NCBI RefSeq assembly: GCF_015624425.1
Contig: NZ_CP049919.1
Location: forward strand, 372,001-436,000
Direction of reading: 5' to 3'
Origin: Roseateles sp. DAIF2
GTDB taxonomy: Bacteria; Pseudomonadota; Gammaproteobacteria; Burkholderiales; Burkholderiaceae_C
DNA: 64,000 bases
Each line of letters begins with the position of its first letter. The stretch's first letter is position 1. This document shows positions 50,964 through 59,526 of the stretch, piece after piece. Position numbers and translations under genes: made by a program. Under the pieces are notes generated by a model. The model made no database searches, had not been told where the DNA came from, and saw nothing but the letters and a program-made list of their open reading frames with translations.

Positions 50964-51745
50964 ACCAGCAGCCCGCGCGCCTGGCCCGGCAGCAGGCCCT
51001 CTTGCATGCCGCGATCTGCGGCAATGCCGAGCTGCTGCAGGCCTGGTCCGACGGGCCCGGGTTGGACGTCTACCGGCAGGCCTACCGCGCGCGGCTGCTG
51101 GCCGCGCTGCGCGACAACTACCTGGTGCTGCAGCGCGCGCTGGGCGACGCGGCCTTCGACGCGCTAGGCCTCGCCTATCTGGCCGCCCGGCCCTCAATGA
51201 AGCCATCGATCCGCTGGTTCGGCGACGGCCTGGCCGATTTCATGTCGAGCGCCTGGCCGGCCCTGCCGCATCCGGCGCTGGTGGACCTGGCGCGGATGGA
51301 CTGGGCCCTCAGGGCGGCGTTTGATGCGGCGGATGCGGCACCGCTGGATGCGCAGGCGCTGCGCGAGCTGCCGCCCGAGGCCTGGCCGACGCTGCGCTTT
51401 GCCGCCCATCCGAGCGTGCGTCTGCTGGAGCTGGACTGGGCGATCGAGGCCGCCTGGCGTCGGCTGCGCGAGGCCGATCCGGAGCAGGGCGCCGAGGCGC
51501 TACCGGCGCCCGAGCCCCTGCGCCATCACCTGCTGGTCTGGCGCGAGGCGCTGGAGACGCGCTGGCGTTCGCTGCCGGCGCTGGATGCCCTGCTGCTCGG
51601 TGCCGTGCTGGATGGCCAGGATTTCGACGCGGTCTGCCAGCTGGCCGAGCGGCAGCTGGGTGCTGAGCAGGCCGCGCCGGCCGTGGTGACGTTGCTGCAG
51701 CAATGGCTGGCCGCGGGACTGCTGTTGGCGAATACCACGGCCTGA
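50960..51745 (+). CDS. bufC: BufC/DUF2063 partner protein
   Basis: A 261-residue protein of the DUF2063 family: an N-terminal helical domain ([41 protein letters not shown]) that binds the precursor, and a C-terminal mostly helical domain. Such partners present the precursor to the MNIO enzyme. It overlaps bufB by ATGA and closes the bufA2BC operon. Only the N-terminal half looks strongly conserved. Confidence 0.9.
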   Translation: MNQQPARLARQQALLHAAICGNAELLQAWSDGPGLDVYRQAYRARLLAALRDNYLVLQRALGDAAFDALGLAYLAARPSMKPSIRWFGDGLADFMSSAWPALPHPALVDLARMDWALRAAFDAADAAPLDAQALRELPPEAWPTLRFAAHPSVRLLELDWAIEAAWRRLREADPEQGAEALPAPEPLRHHLLVWREALETRWRSLPALDALLLGAVLDGQDFDAVCQLAERQLGAEQAAPAVVTLLQQWLAAGLLLANTTA

Positions 51746-51799
51746 GCGCCGGGCGGCGCTTTCGGCGATCATGGGGCACCGCCATTTCCTGATCCCGCC

Positions 51800-52345
51800 A
51801 TGCCGTCGATTGCCCGTCCCCTACTGCTCGCCGCCGTCTTGTCGGCCTGCGTCTTGAGCAGCCACGCCGCCCTGCCACCCGGCGCCCCAGCCCCCGACTT
51901 CAAGGCCGAGGCCGCGGTCGGCGGCAAGGCCTTCAGCTTCCATCTGGCCAGCGCGCTGCGCGAGGGGCCGGTGGTGCTGTACTTCTATCCCAAGGCCTTC
52001 ACCAGCGGCTGCACGATCGAGGCGCACCGCTTTGCCGAGGCCACCGAGGAGTTCCGCAAGCTGGGCGCGCGCGTGATCGGCATGTCCAACGACGACATCG
52101 ACACCCTGAAGAAGTTCTCGGTCGAGGCCTGCCGCAGCAAGTTCGCGGTGGCGGCCGATGCCGGCGCCAAGGTGATGAAGGACTATGACGCGGCGCTGCG
52201 CCTGGCCCCCGGCATGGCGGACCGCATCTCCTACCTGATCACGCCGGACGGCCGCATCGGCGCGGTGTTCGAGAGCCTGAGCCCGGACGGCCATGTCGAG
52301 GCGATGCTGAAGGCGGTGCAGCAGTGGAAGACGAAGAGCAAGTAG
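51800..52345 (+). CDS. Exported peroxiredoxin (AhpC/TSA, BCP-like)
   Basis: A 181-residue protein. Signal peptide to about residue 23 (SACVLSSHA). The peroxiredoxin core follows: LYFYPKAFTSGCTIEAHRFAE, with peroxidatic Cys in FTSGCT (P-x3-T/S-x2-C pattern), IGMSNDDIDTLKKF and a later Cys in FSVEACRSKF that may act as resolving Cys. BCP-type enzymes reduce peroxides using thiols. Periplasmic location is less usual. It is 54 bp after the bufferin operon, possibly reflecting metal and oxidative stress. Confidence 0.9.
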   Translation: MPSIARPLLLAAVLSACVLSSHAALPPGAPAPDFKAEAAVGGKAFSFHLASALREGPVVLYFYPKAFTSGCTIEAHRFAEATEEFRKLGARVIGMSNDDIDTLKKFSVEACRSKFAVAADAGAKVMKDYDAALRLAPGMADRISYLITPDGRIGAVFESLSPDGHVEAMLKAVQQWKTKSK

Positions 52346-52428
52346 CCGTTGGTGACGGCGGCGGGCGCAAGCCCTGACCCTGCTGGCGCGGTAAGCTGGC
52401 CTTAATCGAGGCTGGCGATGCTGCGCTC

Positions 52429-53265
52429 ATGATGATGAAGTCGCGCATCGCCTGGTTCTGTGTCCTGTGTCTGATGGGCCTCGGTGCGCGTGCCGATCCG
52501 GAACCCGCGGCCGCGGAGCCCGAGCACAAGGGCGCGCGTTACCTGCTCGGTGCCGCCCTGTCGGTCGAGCCCGAATACGCGGGGGCCGATCGGCAGCGCT
52601 TCAAGCTGCGCCCGCTCTGGGCGATGCAGTATGGACGCTTTCGCCTCAGCACCAGCCGCGCCAGCGGCCTGATGAGCCTGGGCGGCGGCGAGGCCGGTGG
52701 TCCCGGCGCCAGTCTGGACCTGTTGCGCGGTGAACGGTTGCGCCTGGGGCTGTCGCTGCGCGTGGATCGCGGGCGCGACAGCGACGAATCCGCGCACCTG
52801 GCCGGCGTGCCCGATGTGCGTGGCACCCTTCGCGGCCGGGTCTATGCGTCCTATGTCCTGGCCGGTCCCTGGTCGCTGGCCGGCGGGCTGTCGCAGGACC
52901 TGCTGGGGCGCAAGGGCGGCCTGCTGGGCAGCCTGGACCTGAACTATCGCGGGCGGCTGGGGCCGGGGACCGAATGGGGCGCGGGGGCCGGCCTGTCCTT
53001 TGGCGACCGTCGCTATATGCGCAGCTATTTCGGCATCAGCGAGGCGGTGGCGGCGCGCAGCGTCTATGCCGTCTTCGACCCGGAGCGCGCGACCCGCGAT
53101 CTGCATGCCGGCATCGGCCTGAGCCGCGTGCTAGACCGGCATTGGGTGGGTTTCGTCGGTGCGGGGATCTCGACCCTGCTGGCCGATGCGGCGGCCAGCC
53201 CGCTGACGCAGCGCCGCTACAGCTACTCCGCCGCGGCCGGCCTGGCCTACCGCTGGGGCCCCTGA
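52429..53265 (+). CDS. MipA/OmpV family outer-membrane protein
   Basis: A 278-residue protein with a signal peptide (IAWFCVLCLMGLGARA) and the beta-barrel pattern of MipA/OmpV: GARYLLGAALSVEPEYAGAD near the N-terminus, amphipathic strands throughout, and a terminal YSYSAAAGLAYRWGP. MipA in E. coli scaffolds a murein synthase and hydrolase; OmpV members may also act as pores. Its 3' end overlaps the convergent sensor kinase by 19 bp. The gene next to a two-component system suggests envelope stress control. Confidence 0.9.
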   Translation: MMMKSRIAWFCVLCLMGLGARADPEPAAAEPEHKGARYLLGAALSVEPEYAGADRQRFKLRPLWAMQYGRFRLSTSRASGLMSLGGGEAGGPGASLDLLRGERLRLGLSLRVDRGRDSDESAHLAGVPDVRGTLRGRVYASYVLAGPWSLAGGLSQDLLGRKGGLLGSLDLNYRGRLGPGTEWGAGAGLSFGDRRYMRSYFGISEAVAARSVYAVFDPERATRDLHAGIGLSRVLDRHWVGFVGAGISTLLADAAASPLTQRRYSYSAAAGLAYRWGP

Positions 53266-54611
53266 GCGGCGGGCAGGCCGAACTGCAGCCGGTAGCAGCT
53301 GCGATAACCCTTGGGCGGCGGCACCGCGGCGAACACCGCGCCATGCACGCTGGCGACCTTGTCCACCACCCGGTGCCCCAGGCCCAGGCCCAGGGTCGGC
53401 AGGCGCCGCGGGCCCTGCGTCGGCAGGGCCACCGCGGCGTCCGCGCGGTCGCAGACCTGCAGCCATTGCTGTCCGGGGTCGAGCTGCACCTCGACCAGGC
53501 TGCCGGGTGGCGTGTGGCTCAGCGCGTTCTCGACCAGGTTGCGCAGCGCCAGCTCCAGCAGCACCGGATGGCCCTGCAGCGGGAAGGGCTCGTCCGTGCC
53601 GCCGAGCGCCAGCTCATGGCCGCCGTCCAGCGCAGCCTGCGCATAGTCGGCCAGCACCCGGCCGGCCAGCTCACGCAGGTCCAGCGCCTGCTGCGCCTCG
53701 GCCAGCTCGGTGCGGCTGGCGCGGGCCAGCGCCAGCAGCTCGTTCAGCACCTGGGCGGTGCGCAGCGCCTCCTGCTCGATGCGCGCCAGCGCCTGCTCGC
53801 GCTCCGCGCCGTCCAGCGCGCCGCGCAGATTGCCGGCATGCAGGGTCAAGGAGGCCAGCGGCGTGCGCAGCTCATGGGCCAGCTCGTTGGCCAGCTCCTG
53901 CTCACGCGTCAGTGCGGCGCGGTAGCGCGCGCTCAGCGCGTTGATCGCCTCGACCACGGCCTGGAACTCCTGCTTGCGCTCGGCCAGCGGCAGCGGATCG
54001 GGGCGGCGCGGATCCAGGCCATGCACCTCGTCCGAGAGCGCGTACAGCGGCCGCAGGCCGCGCCGCAGCGCCAGGCCCAGCGCCAGCGCGACCACCGGTA
54101 GCAGCCACATGCCCGGCTCGGCGACCTGGCCGGCGATGTCCATCGCCAGGTCGTGGCGCTCGTCCTCGCGCAGCAACACCATCACGCGGCGCTGGTGGCG
54201 CGGGTCCCAGCGCGCGAAGCTGCGCCAGGGCTCGTCGGCCAGCTGCAGGGTGGCGAAACCCTCGCCGTCGTCGAAGGCCGGCACCGGCGCCAGGCCGGTC
54301 TGCGAGACCAGCCGGCCGGCCTCGTCCCAGATCAGCACGCTCAGGCTCTGCTGGTAGTCGTGGCTCTTCAGGTCCGGCGGCAGCAGGCCGGTGCGCGCCG
54401 GCGTGCGGTCGATGAATTCGCTGCCGCCGCGCTGGTTCAGCAGCAGCGCGGCGACGCTGGCCAGATGGCCGTCGGTCAGTTCGTCGGCCTCGTGCAGGCC
54501 GGTCATGAAACCGACCGCGATGAAGCTGCCCCAGACCAGCACCAGCGCGCCCAGCACCCAGGCCAGCAGGTGGCGCAGCAGGCTGCTGCTGGGCGGGGCC
54601 GGCGGCGTCAC
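53247..54611 (-). CDS. Membrane sensor histidine kinase (QseC/PmrB type)
   Basis: A 454-residue kinase with a GTG start at 54609-54611 overlapping the response-regulator stop. Two membrane helices (about 15-35 and 165-185) enclose a periplasmic sensor; the H-box is ANELAHELRTPLASL, the N-box LRNLVENALSHTPPG, and the G-box LGLGLGHRVVDKVA. A QseC/PmrB/TctE-like layout; the precise signal is unknown. It ends convergent with MipA. Confidence 0.92.
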   Translation of the reverse strand: MTPPAPPSSSLLRHLLAWVLGALVLVWGSFIAVGFMTGLHEADELTDGHLASVAALLLNQRGGSEFIDRTPARTGLLPPDLKSHDYQQSLSVLIWDEAGRLVSQTGLAPVPAFDDGEGFATLQLADEPWRSFARWDPRHQRRVMVLLREDERHDLAMDIAGQVAEPGMWLLPVVALALGLALRRGLRPLYALSDEVHGLDPRRPDPLPLAERKQEFQAVVEAINALSARYRAALTREQELANELAHELRTPLASLTLHAGNLRGALDGAEREQALARIEQEALRTAQVLNELLALARASRTELAEAQQALDLRELAGRVLADYAQAALDGGHELALGGTDEPFPLQGHPVLLELALRNLVENALSHTPPGSLVEVQLDPGQQWLQVCDRADAAVALPTQGPRRLPTLGLGLGHRVVDKVASVHGAVFAAVPPPKGYRSCYRLQFGLPAAQGPQR

Positions 54612-55288
54612 GGCTCGGCCGGGATGAAGTAGCCGACGCCGCGCACCGTGCGGATCAGTTCCTCGCCGAGCTTGCGGCGCAGGTGGTGCACATGCACCTC
54701 GATCGCGTTGCTGCCCAGCGCCTGGTCGAAGTTGTAGAGGCTGGCCTCCAGCTGCTGGCGCGACAGCACGCGTGGCCGCACCTCCAGGAGCGCGGTCAGC
54801 ACGCCGAACTCGCGGCTGGACAGCTCCACCTCGGTGCCGGCGCGGCGTACGCTGCGCTTGGCCGGGTCCAGCTCGATCTCGCCCCAGCGCAGCAGCGGCT
54901 GGGCGCGGCCCGAGGCGCGCCGGCGCAGCGCGCGCATGCGCGCGGCCAACTCCTCGGCATTGAAGGGCTTGGTGACATAGTCGTCGGCGCCCATGTCCAG
55001 GCCGGCGATGCGCGAGGCCAACTGGTCGCGCGCGGTCATGATCAGCACCGGCGTCATCGGGTCGGGTAGCCGGCCCTCGGGCGCCTGCCGCAGGCGCTGC
55101 AACAGCTCGCCGCCGTCGCCGTCGGGCAGGCCCAGGTCGAGCAGCAGCAGCTCGAAGGGCTCGGCGCGCAGCGCCGTCCAGCCGGCGGCCACGCTGCCGG
55201 CGATGTCCACCGCATGACCCTGCTGGCGCAGCTGGGCGCCCAAGCCCTGGGCGATGCCCTCGTCGTCCTCGACCACCAGTACACGCAT
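54608..55288 (-). CDS. OmpR-family response regulator (QseB/PmrA type)
   Basis: A 226-residue regulator: receiver with acidic pair VVEDDEG, phospho-Asp in LLLDLGLPDGDG, TARD and Lys in VTKPFNAEE; winged helix with LSSREFGVLTALLEVRPRV and VHVHHLRRKLG, ending in RTVRGVGYFI. ATG 55288 is the standard start. Upstream is a TAAG direct repeat with an 11-bp period like a PmrA box, so it may control itself and the divergent PAP2 gene. Confidence 0.95.
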   Translation of the reverse strand: MRVLVVEDDEGIAQGLGAQLRQQGHAVDIAGSVAAGWTALRAEPFELLLLDLGLPDGDGGELLQRLRQAPEGRLPDPMTPVLIMTARDQLASRIAGLDMGADDYVTKPFNAEELAARMRALRRRASGRAQPLLRWGEIELDPAKRSVRRAGTEVELSSREFGVLTALLEVRPRVLSRQQLEASLYNFDQALGSNAIEVHVHHLRRKLGEELIRTVRGVGYFIPAEP

Positions 55289-55318
55289 GCGGGCATTGTG
55301 CCTCGGCCGCATGGGGCA

Positions 55319-55335
55319 GCTAAGGGCCGCTTAAG
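55319..55335. promoter_or_regulatory. TAAG direct repeat with 11-bp period (PmrA/QseB-type box)
   Basis: GCTAAG at 55319-55324 and CTTAAG at 55330-55335, with the shared TAAG cores exactly 11 bp apart, sit between the response regulator and the divergent PAP2 gene. This resembles the CTTAA-N6-CTTAA direct repeats bound by PmrA/QseB. Confidence 0.5.
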
Positions 55336-55359
55336 ACCGCCCCGGCATGGTGCCGCCCC

Positions 55360-56052
55360 ATGTCAAAAAAGATCGCCTCCGATGCGCGCCTGGCCCTGGC
55401 CACCGGCGCGGCCCTGTTGTTGCTGCTGGCCTGGGAGGGCAGCGGCCTGGACCTGCGCCTGGCCGCGCTGGCCGGCGGGCCGGCTGGGTTCGCGTTGCGC
55501 GAGCATTGGCTGCTGGTCGATGTGCTGCACCAGGGCGGGCGCCTGCTGGCCTGGCTGCTGATGCTGCTGGTGAGCCTGGGCCTGTGGTGGCCGCAGGGGC
55601 CGCTGCGCCGGCTGGCCTGGTCGCAGCGCTTGCAGCTGGTGCTGTCGGGCTGGCTGGCGGTGCTTGTGGTCAGCCTGCTGAAGGGTGCCAGCAGCACCAG
55701 CTGCCCCTGGGATCTGCAGCAGTTCGGCGGCGTGGCGCGCTATGTGCCGCATTGGCTGGGCTTCTGGCGCGGCGACGGCGGCGGCGGGCATTGCTTCCCG
55801 GCCGGCCATGCCTCGGCGGGCTTTGCCTTCGTCGGCGGCTATTTCGCCTTCCGCGGCGTGGCGCCCGCGATCGCGCGGCGCTGGCTTTGCGCCGCGCTGG
55901 CTGCGGGCCTGCTGCTGGGCCTGTCGCAGCAGCTGCGCGGCGCGCATTTCATGAGCCACACCCTGTGGTCGGCGCTGCTGTGCTGGCTCTCGGCCTGGGC
56001 CCTGGACGGGATGTGGCGCCTGCGCCGGCGGCCGCTCGCCGGCCAGTCCTGA
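55360..56052 (+). CDS. PAP2-family membrane phosphatase
   Basis: A 230-residue protein with six membrane helices and the PAP2 phosphatase motifs: KGASSTSCPW (KX6RP-like block, modified), CFPAGHASAGFAF (PSGH-like, catalytic His) and RGAHFMSHT (SRX5HX3D-like). Close to LpxE/LpxT-type enzymes that remove or transfer phosphate on lipid A or undecaprenyl phosphate. Divergent from the PmrAB/QseBC-type system and sharing its box, a lipid A or undecaprenyl function is likely but unproved. Confidence 0.85.
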   Translation: MSKKIASDARLALATGAALLLLLAWEGSGLDLRLAALAGGPAGFALREHWLLVDVLHQGGRLLAWLLMLLVSLGLWWPQGPLRRLAWSQRLQLVLSGWLAVLVVSLLKGASSTSCPWDLQQFGGVARYVPHWLGFWRGDGGGGHCFPAGHASAGFAFVGGYFAFRGVAPAIARRWLCAALAAGLLLGLSQQLRGAHFMSHTLWSALLCWLSAWALDGMWRLRRRPLAGQS

Positions 56053-56091
56053 ATCGCTGCGCGCGTCACCGGTGTCAGGGACAGGTCTTGC

Positions 56092-56109
56092 CCCGCCCGG
56101 CCGGGCGGG
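56092..56109. terminator. 18-bp GC-rich palindrome after the PAP2 gene
   Basis: CCCGCCCGG/CCGGGCGGG is a perfect palindrome 40 bp after the PAP2 stop. There is no T-run, so it is only a possible transcript end. Confidence 0.35.
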
Positions 56110-56187
56110 TGGCGCCGGCCGGCGCGGCGCCATACACTGGTCTGGCAGCTCCAGGGGATCAGCATCGGATCCACCACGCCACCCCCG

Positions 56188-56979
56188 ATGTCGCCGGACC
56201 AACCGCTGGCCAGGACCCTGGCCCGGCCGCCGAGCTTGTGTCCGTTTTGCGAGCATCGCAGCCCGCCGGGCTCGAAGTTCTGCAACGAATGCGGCGCGGC
56301 CCTGCACCTGCGGCCCTGCCCGCATTGCGGCGCGCTCAACGACATCACCCAGACCCGGCAATGCGCGCGTTGCAAGCAGGATCTCGGCCTGGTCGGCGAG
56401 CCGGCGCCCGAGCGCGCCGCCGAGGCGGCGGAGACGGCCGACTGGCAGGTCGCGGACGAGCGCCGCCATGCGCTGGTGTTCACGGCCACGCCCGCAACGG
56501 CGCCGCCCATGCTGCCGACCTTGCGGCGTTGGCCGCTGACCCTGGCCTTGGCCCTGCCGGCGCTGGGCGCGCTGCTGGCCTATCGCCTCTATGGCCCGGC
56601 CGCACCGCCACCGGCCGTTCGCCCCCCTCCTGCGCCGGCCGCATCTCAGCCCCTATCACCGCCGCCGCAAGCGGTCGTGCTCCCGGCGCTGGCGGCCTTG
56701 CCGCCACCCCTCGCGGCGTCCGAAGCGGCGGAAACCGTCGAGGACCACCTCCAGCGCGAGGCACCGTCCGGCGCCGGCTTGGTCGAGATCCGGCCCGTGG
56801 CAAAGCCGCGTCAGGCCGCGCCGGCGCATGGCCGCGACGCACCCCCACGCGCGGCGCGCAGTGCGCTGGCCGACGATCCGGCGCAGCGCCCGACGCCGCC
56901 GCCGGGGCCCTGCACCGATGCCGTCGCGGCGCTGGGCCTGTGCGCCGGCGATGCCGCCAACCCCTCGAGGAGACCGTGA
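56188..56979 (+). CDS. Double zinc-ribbon protein with one membrane helix
   Basis: A 263-residue protein. N-terminal zinc ribbons: CPFCEHRSPPGSKFCNECG and CPHCGALNDITQTRQCARC. A single membrane helix follows (about residues 113-132, LTLALALPALGALLAY), then a Pro/Ala-rich tail. The function is unknown; zinc-ribbon membrane proteins of this type often sit beside envelope genes. Its stop overlaps the start of the TAXI receptor (TGATG). Confidence 0.75.
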   Translation: MSPDQPLARTLARPPSLCPFCEHRSPPGSKFCNECGAALHLRPCPHCGALNDITQTRQCARCKQDLGLVGEPAPERAAEAAETADWQVADERRHALVFTATPATAPPMLPTLRRWPLTLALALPALGALLAYRLYGPAAPPPAVRPPPAPAASQPLSPPPQAVVLPALAALPPPLAASEAAETVEDHLQREAPSGAGLVEIRPVAKPRQAAPAHGRDAPPRAARSALADDPAQRPTPPPGPCTDAVAALGLCAGDAANPSRRP

Positions 56980-58019
56980 TGATGACGACAACGATCAAGA
57001 TGCTGGTGGGCGCTGCCGTCGCGGCTGGCGGCCTGTTGCTCGCCTGCGGCGTTGGCCTTGCGGCCACGGTCGACTACAAGATCGTCACCGCCTCGGACAA
57101 GGGCACCTATTACGCGATCGGCAAGGACCTGGCGCGCTATGTCGCGCCCGGGGCCGACATCAATCTGGAGGTGCTGGCCACCTCGGGCTCGGCGGCCAAT
57201 GTCAAGCTGCTGCGCTACGAGCCGGGCGTCAAGTTCGCGGTGGTGCAGGCCGATGTGTTCCAGGCCTTCGTCGACCGCTCCGGTGCCGGCAATGCCGAGG
57301 CCAGCGCGCTGATCCGGCCGCTGCGCGTGATCCTGCCGCTCTACAACACCGAGATCCACTACATCGTGCGCGCTGACTCGCCGCTGAACTATCTGCACGA
57401 TCTGCGCGACGCCAAGATCAACGGCGGCCTGGTCGGCAGCGGTGCGGCGCTGATCACGCACACGCTCTACCGCATGATGTTCGGCGGCCCGATGCCCGAC
57501 GCGCAGGCTAGCTTCCTCTCCAACGAGGAGGCCCTGGTCAAGCTGATCGGCGACAAGTCGGTCGACGTGGTGGTGGTCGCGGCCGGGCAGCCGGCGCCGC
57601 TGATCGCCAACATGAAGCCGGAGGCGCAGAAGTTCATCAAGCTGCTGAAGTTCGATCCCAACCATCCCTCGGCCAAGTTGCCGCTGGGCACCTACACGCC
57701 GGCCACCGTGTTCGCGCGCAGCTATCCGAACCTGCTGAGCGAGGACTTCACGACCATCTCGGTCGGCGCCTTCCTGGTCACCTACGACTACAACCTGAGG
57801 GGCACGGTGGAGAGCTTCCGCAGCTTCGGCCGCTCGCTGTGCCAGAACTTCGAGCGGCTGCAGGAGCATGGTCATCCCAAGTGGCGCGAGGTCAAGCTGG
57901 CCCTGCCCGAGCTGGGCTCGGGCTGGATCTACTACCCGCCCACCGCGCGCGAGCTGCGCGCCTGCACGCCGAAGAAGCGCTGCTCCAACGAGGAACGCAT
58001 CCTCGGCCTGTGCAACTGA
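56979..58019 (+). CDS. TAXI-type TRAP transporter solute receptor
   Basis: A 346-residue protein with a signal peptide (LVGAAVAAGGLLLACGVGLAA). The TAXI domain shows KIVTASDKGTYYAIGKDLAR, LEVLATSGSAANVKLL, FAVVQADVFQAF, DLRDAKINGGLVGSGAALI and GDKSVDVVVVAAGQPA. TAXI receptors serve TRAP transporters for C4 or aromatic acids, but no DctM-like permease is present here, so it may act as a stand-alone sensor or use a distant permease. GAGGAG gives a good ribosome site; it is coupled to the zinc-ribbon gene. Confidence 0.88.
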   Translation: MMTTTIKMLVGAAVAAGGLLLACGVGLAATVDYKIVTASDKGTYYAIGKDLARYVAPGADINLEVLATSGSAANVKLLRYEPGVKFAVVQADVFQAFVDRSGAGNAEASALIRPLRVILPLYNTEIHYIVRADSPLNYLHDLRDAKINGGLVGSGAALITHTLYRMMFGGPMPDAQASFLSNEEALVKLIGDKSVDVVVVAAGQPAPLIANMKPEAQKFIKLLKFDPNHPSAKLPLGTYTPATVFARSYPNLLSEDFTTISVGAFLVTYDYNLRGTVESFRSFGRSLCQNFERLQEHGHPKWREVKLALPELGSGWIYYPPTARELRACTPKKRCSNEERILGLCN

Positions 58020-58029
58020 AGAAGGCGCG

Positions 58030-58950
58030 TCAGCCCGCCGGCGCCGCGCTCAGTTCCTCGCGCAGCCATTGCCGCAGCGCCACCAGCGGCGCCCAGTCCT
58101 CCAGCGCCGGCGGATAGGCCAGGTGATAGGGCTTGGCATGCCGGTAGCTGATGGTCAGCGGCGACAGGCGCTTGAGCCGGCCGTCGCGCAGCGCATCGGC
58201 CGCCAGGATCTCGCGCGCCAGCGCGATGCCCAGATCCTGCTCGGCCGCCTGCAGCAGCATCCCGGCGTCGTTGAAGACCGCCACCGGCGTGATGCGGCGG
58301 GTCACGCCGGCGGCCGCGAACCATTCGACCCAGGGCTCGTCGTCGCCCAGCAGCGGCTCGGCGCCAAAGCAGCTCTCATGCGGCTCGGCATGGGGGCGCC
58401 GGCCGGTCAGGCCCAGGCGCTTGGCCGCCGCTGGTGAACCGACCACCACCAGCGGCATCGAGATGCCGATCAGCACCTCGGACGCCAGCCCCGGCCAGGG
58501 GCCCGAGCCCTGGCGGATGCCGGCATGGAAGCCCTCGCGCGCCAGGTCGACCAACTGGGCCGAGGTGCTGATCTCCAGCACCAGGCCCGGATGCCGCTGG
58601 CGCCAGCGCTGCATGCGCGGCAGCAGCCAGCGCTGGGCGAAGGAGGGCAGCACCGACAGACGCAGGGTCTGCGCATCCAGCCCGGCCGCGTCGCCCGCCG
58701 CGGCGACGCCGCGCTCCAGTTCCGCCAGCGCCTTGTTGACGCTGGCCAGCAGGGCCTCGCCCGCGCCATTCAGCACCAGGCGGCGGCCGCGCCGCTCGAA
58801 CAGCGGATGCCCCAGCTGGGTCTCCAGCGTCCGCAACTGATGGCTGACCGCGCTATGGGTCAGGTGCAGGCGCTCGGCCGCGGCGCGCAGGTTCTGCAGC
58901 TGCGCCACGACGCGGAAGGTCGGCAGGGTGTTCAGGGGCAGGCGGGACAT
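58030..58950 (-). CDS. LysR-family regulator (GcvA-like)
   Basis: A 306-residue LysR protein: HTH MSRLPLNTLPTFRVVAQLQN to HSAVSHQLRTLETQLG, effector domain with LSVLPSFAQRWLLPRM, as in the GcvA/AmpR branch. It is divergent from a small DUF1127-type gene with a 143-bp gap that has AT-rich direct and inverted elements (AATTTCGACCAAATCGGCGA region), a normal LysR arrangement. Its stop lies 10 bp after the stop of the TAXI gene (convergent). Confidence 0.92.
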   Translation of the reverse strand: MSRLPLNTLPTFRVVAQLQNLRAAAERLHLTHSAVSHQLRTLETQLGHPLFERRGRRLVLNGAGEALLASVNKALAELERGVAAAGDAAGLDAQTLRLSVLPSFAQRWLLPRMQRWRQRHPGLVLEISTSAQLVDLAREGFHAGIRQGSGPWPGLASEVLIGISMPLVVVGSPAAAKRLGLTGRRPHAEPHESCFGAEPLLGDDEPWVEWFAAAGVTRRITPVAVFNDAGMLLQAAEQDLGIALAREILAADALRDGRLKRLSPLTISYRHAKPYHLAYPPALEDWAPLVALRQWLREELSAAPAG

Positions 58951-59093
58951 GTGGCGTGGCGGCTTTGCTGGTTAGAAATTTCGACCAAATCGGCGAAAAA
59001 CAATCAATTCCATTGTCCAGAGGCGGGCCCTATTCTGAACCCACTCGCCAAGCTTTTCCTTGCCCCTCTTGTCGGAACCCCTGGAGTCTCACC

Positions 59094-59324
59094 ATGACCG
59101 CCTGTACCACCCCTTCCGTCGCGGCCCTTGCCTCGATCGACCCGGCCGGCCGCTCGTTCTGGCGCCAGCTGCTGGCCCGTCTGCTACCGCCACCGGCCGC
59201 GCCCGAACCGGTCGGCCTGCACGACCTGGATGCGCGCATGCGGCGCGACATCGGCTGGTGCGAGGAGACCGTGCCGATGCCCGAGTTAGGCGCCTCGGCG
59301 CGGCGCGGACTGGACTTCCTCTGA
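59094..59324 (+). CDS. Small DUF1127-like protein
   Basis: A 76-residue protein with a C-terminal LHDLDARMRRDIGW resembling the DUF1127 motif (LxDLDDRxLRDIG). DUF1127 proteins are small RNA-binding or regulatory proteins affecting phosphate, carbon and motility traits. The chosen ATG has a CTGGAG site. Divergent from the LysR regulator, which probably controls it. Extending the frame upstream to 58956 gives a longer but less likely protein. Confidence 0.75.
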   Translation: MTACTTPSVAALASIDPAGRSFWRQLLARLLPPPAAPEPVGLHDLDARMRRDIGWCEETVPMPELGASARRGLDFL

Positions 59325-59526
59325 GCCGCGCGACGGCCTCCCCGCGGCACCCCCTCAGTCGGGCGGGCGGTGCTTGTCGTGCCGTGCGATTTGCGCACTA
59401 ATTCACGCGAGAGGTCCGTCCACCAGGCAGCGATGCCGAACCGGCCGGACCTGTTTGTCGGGGAGCAAGACGAGGTCGATGCGCCGGGCGTGAGCAGAGA
59501 GTCGCCGGCCTTGTCCGTTTGGAGCC

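Noticed and set aside
59325..59526. A second c-di-GMP riboswitch upstream of protease copy 1
   Set aside because: Searched by eye for the GGGCAAACC, GACGCAAAG and CTAAA blocks; none is present.
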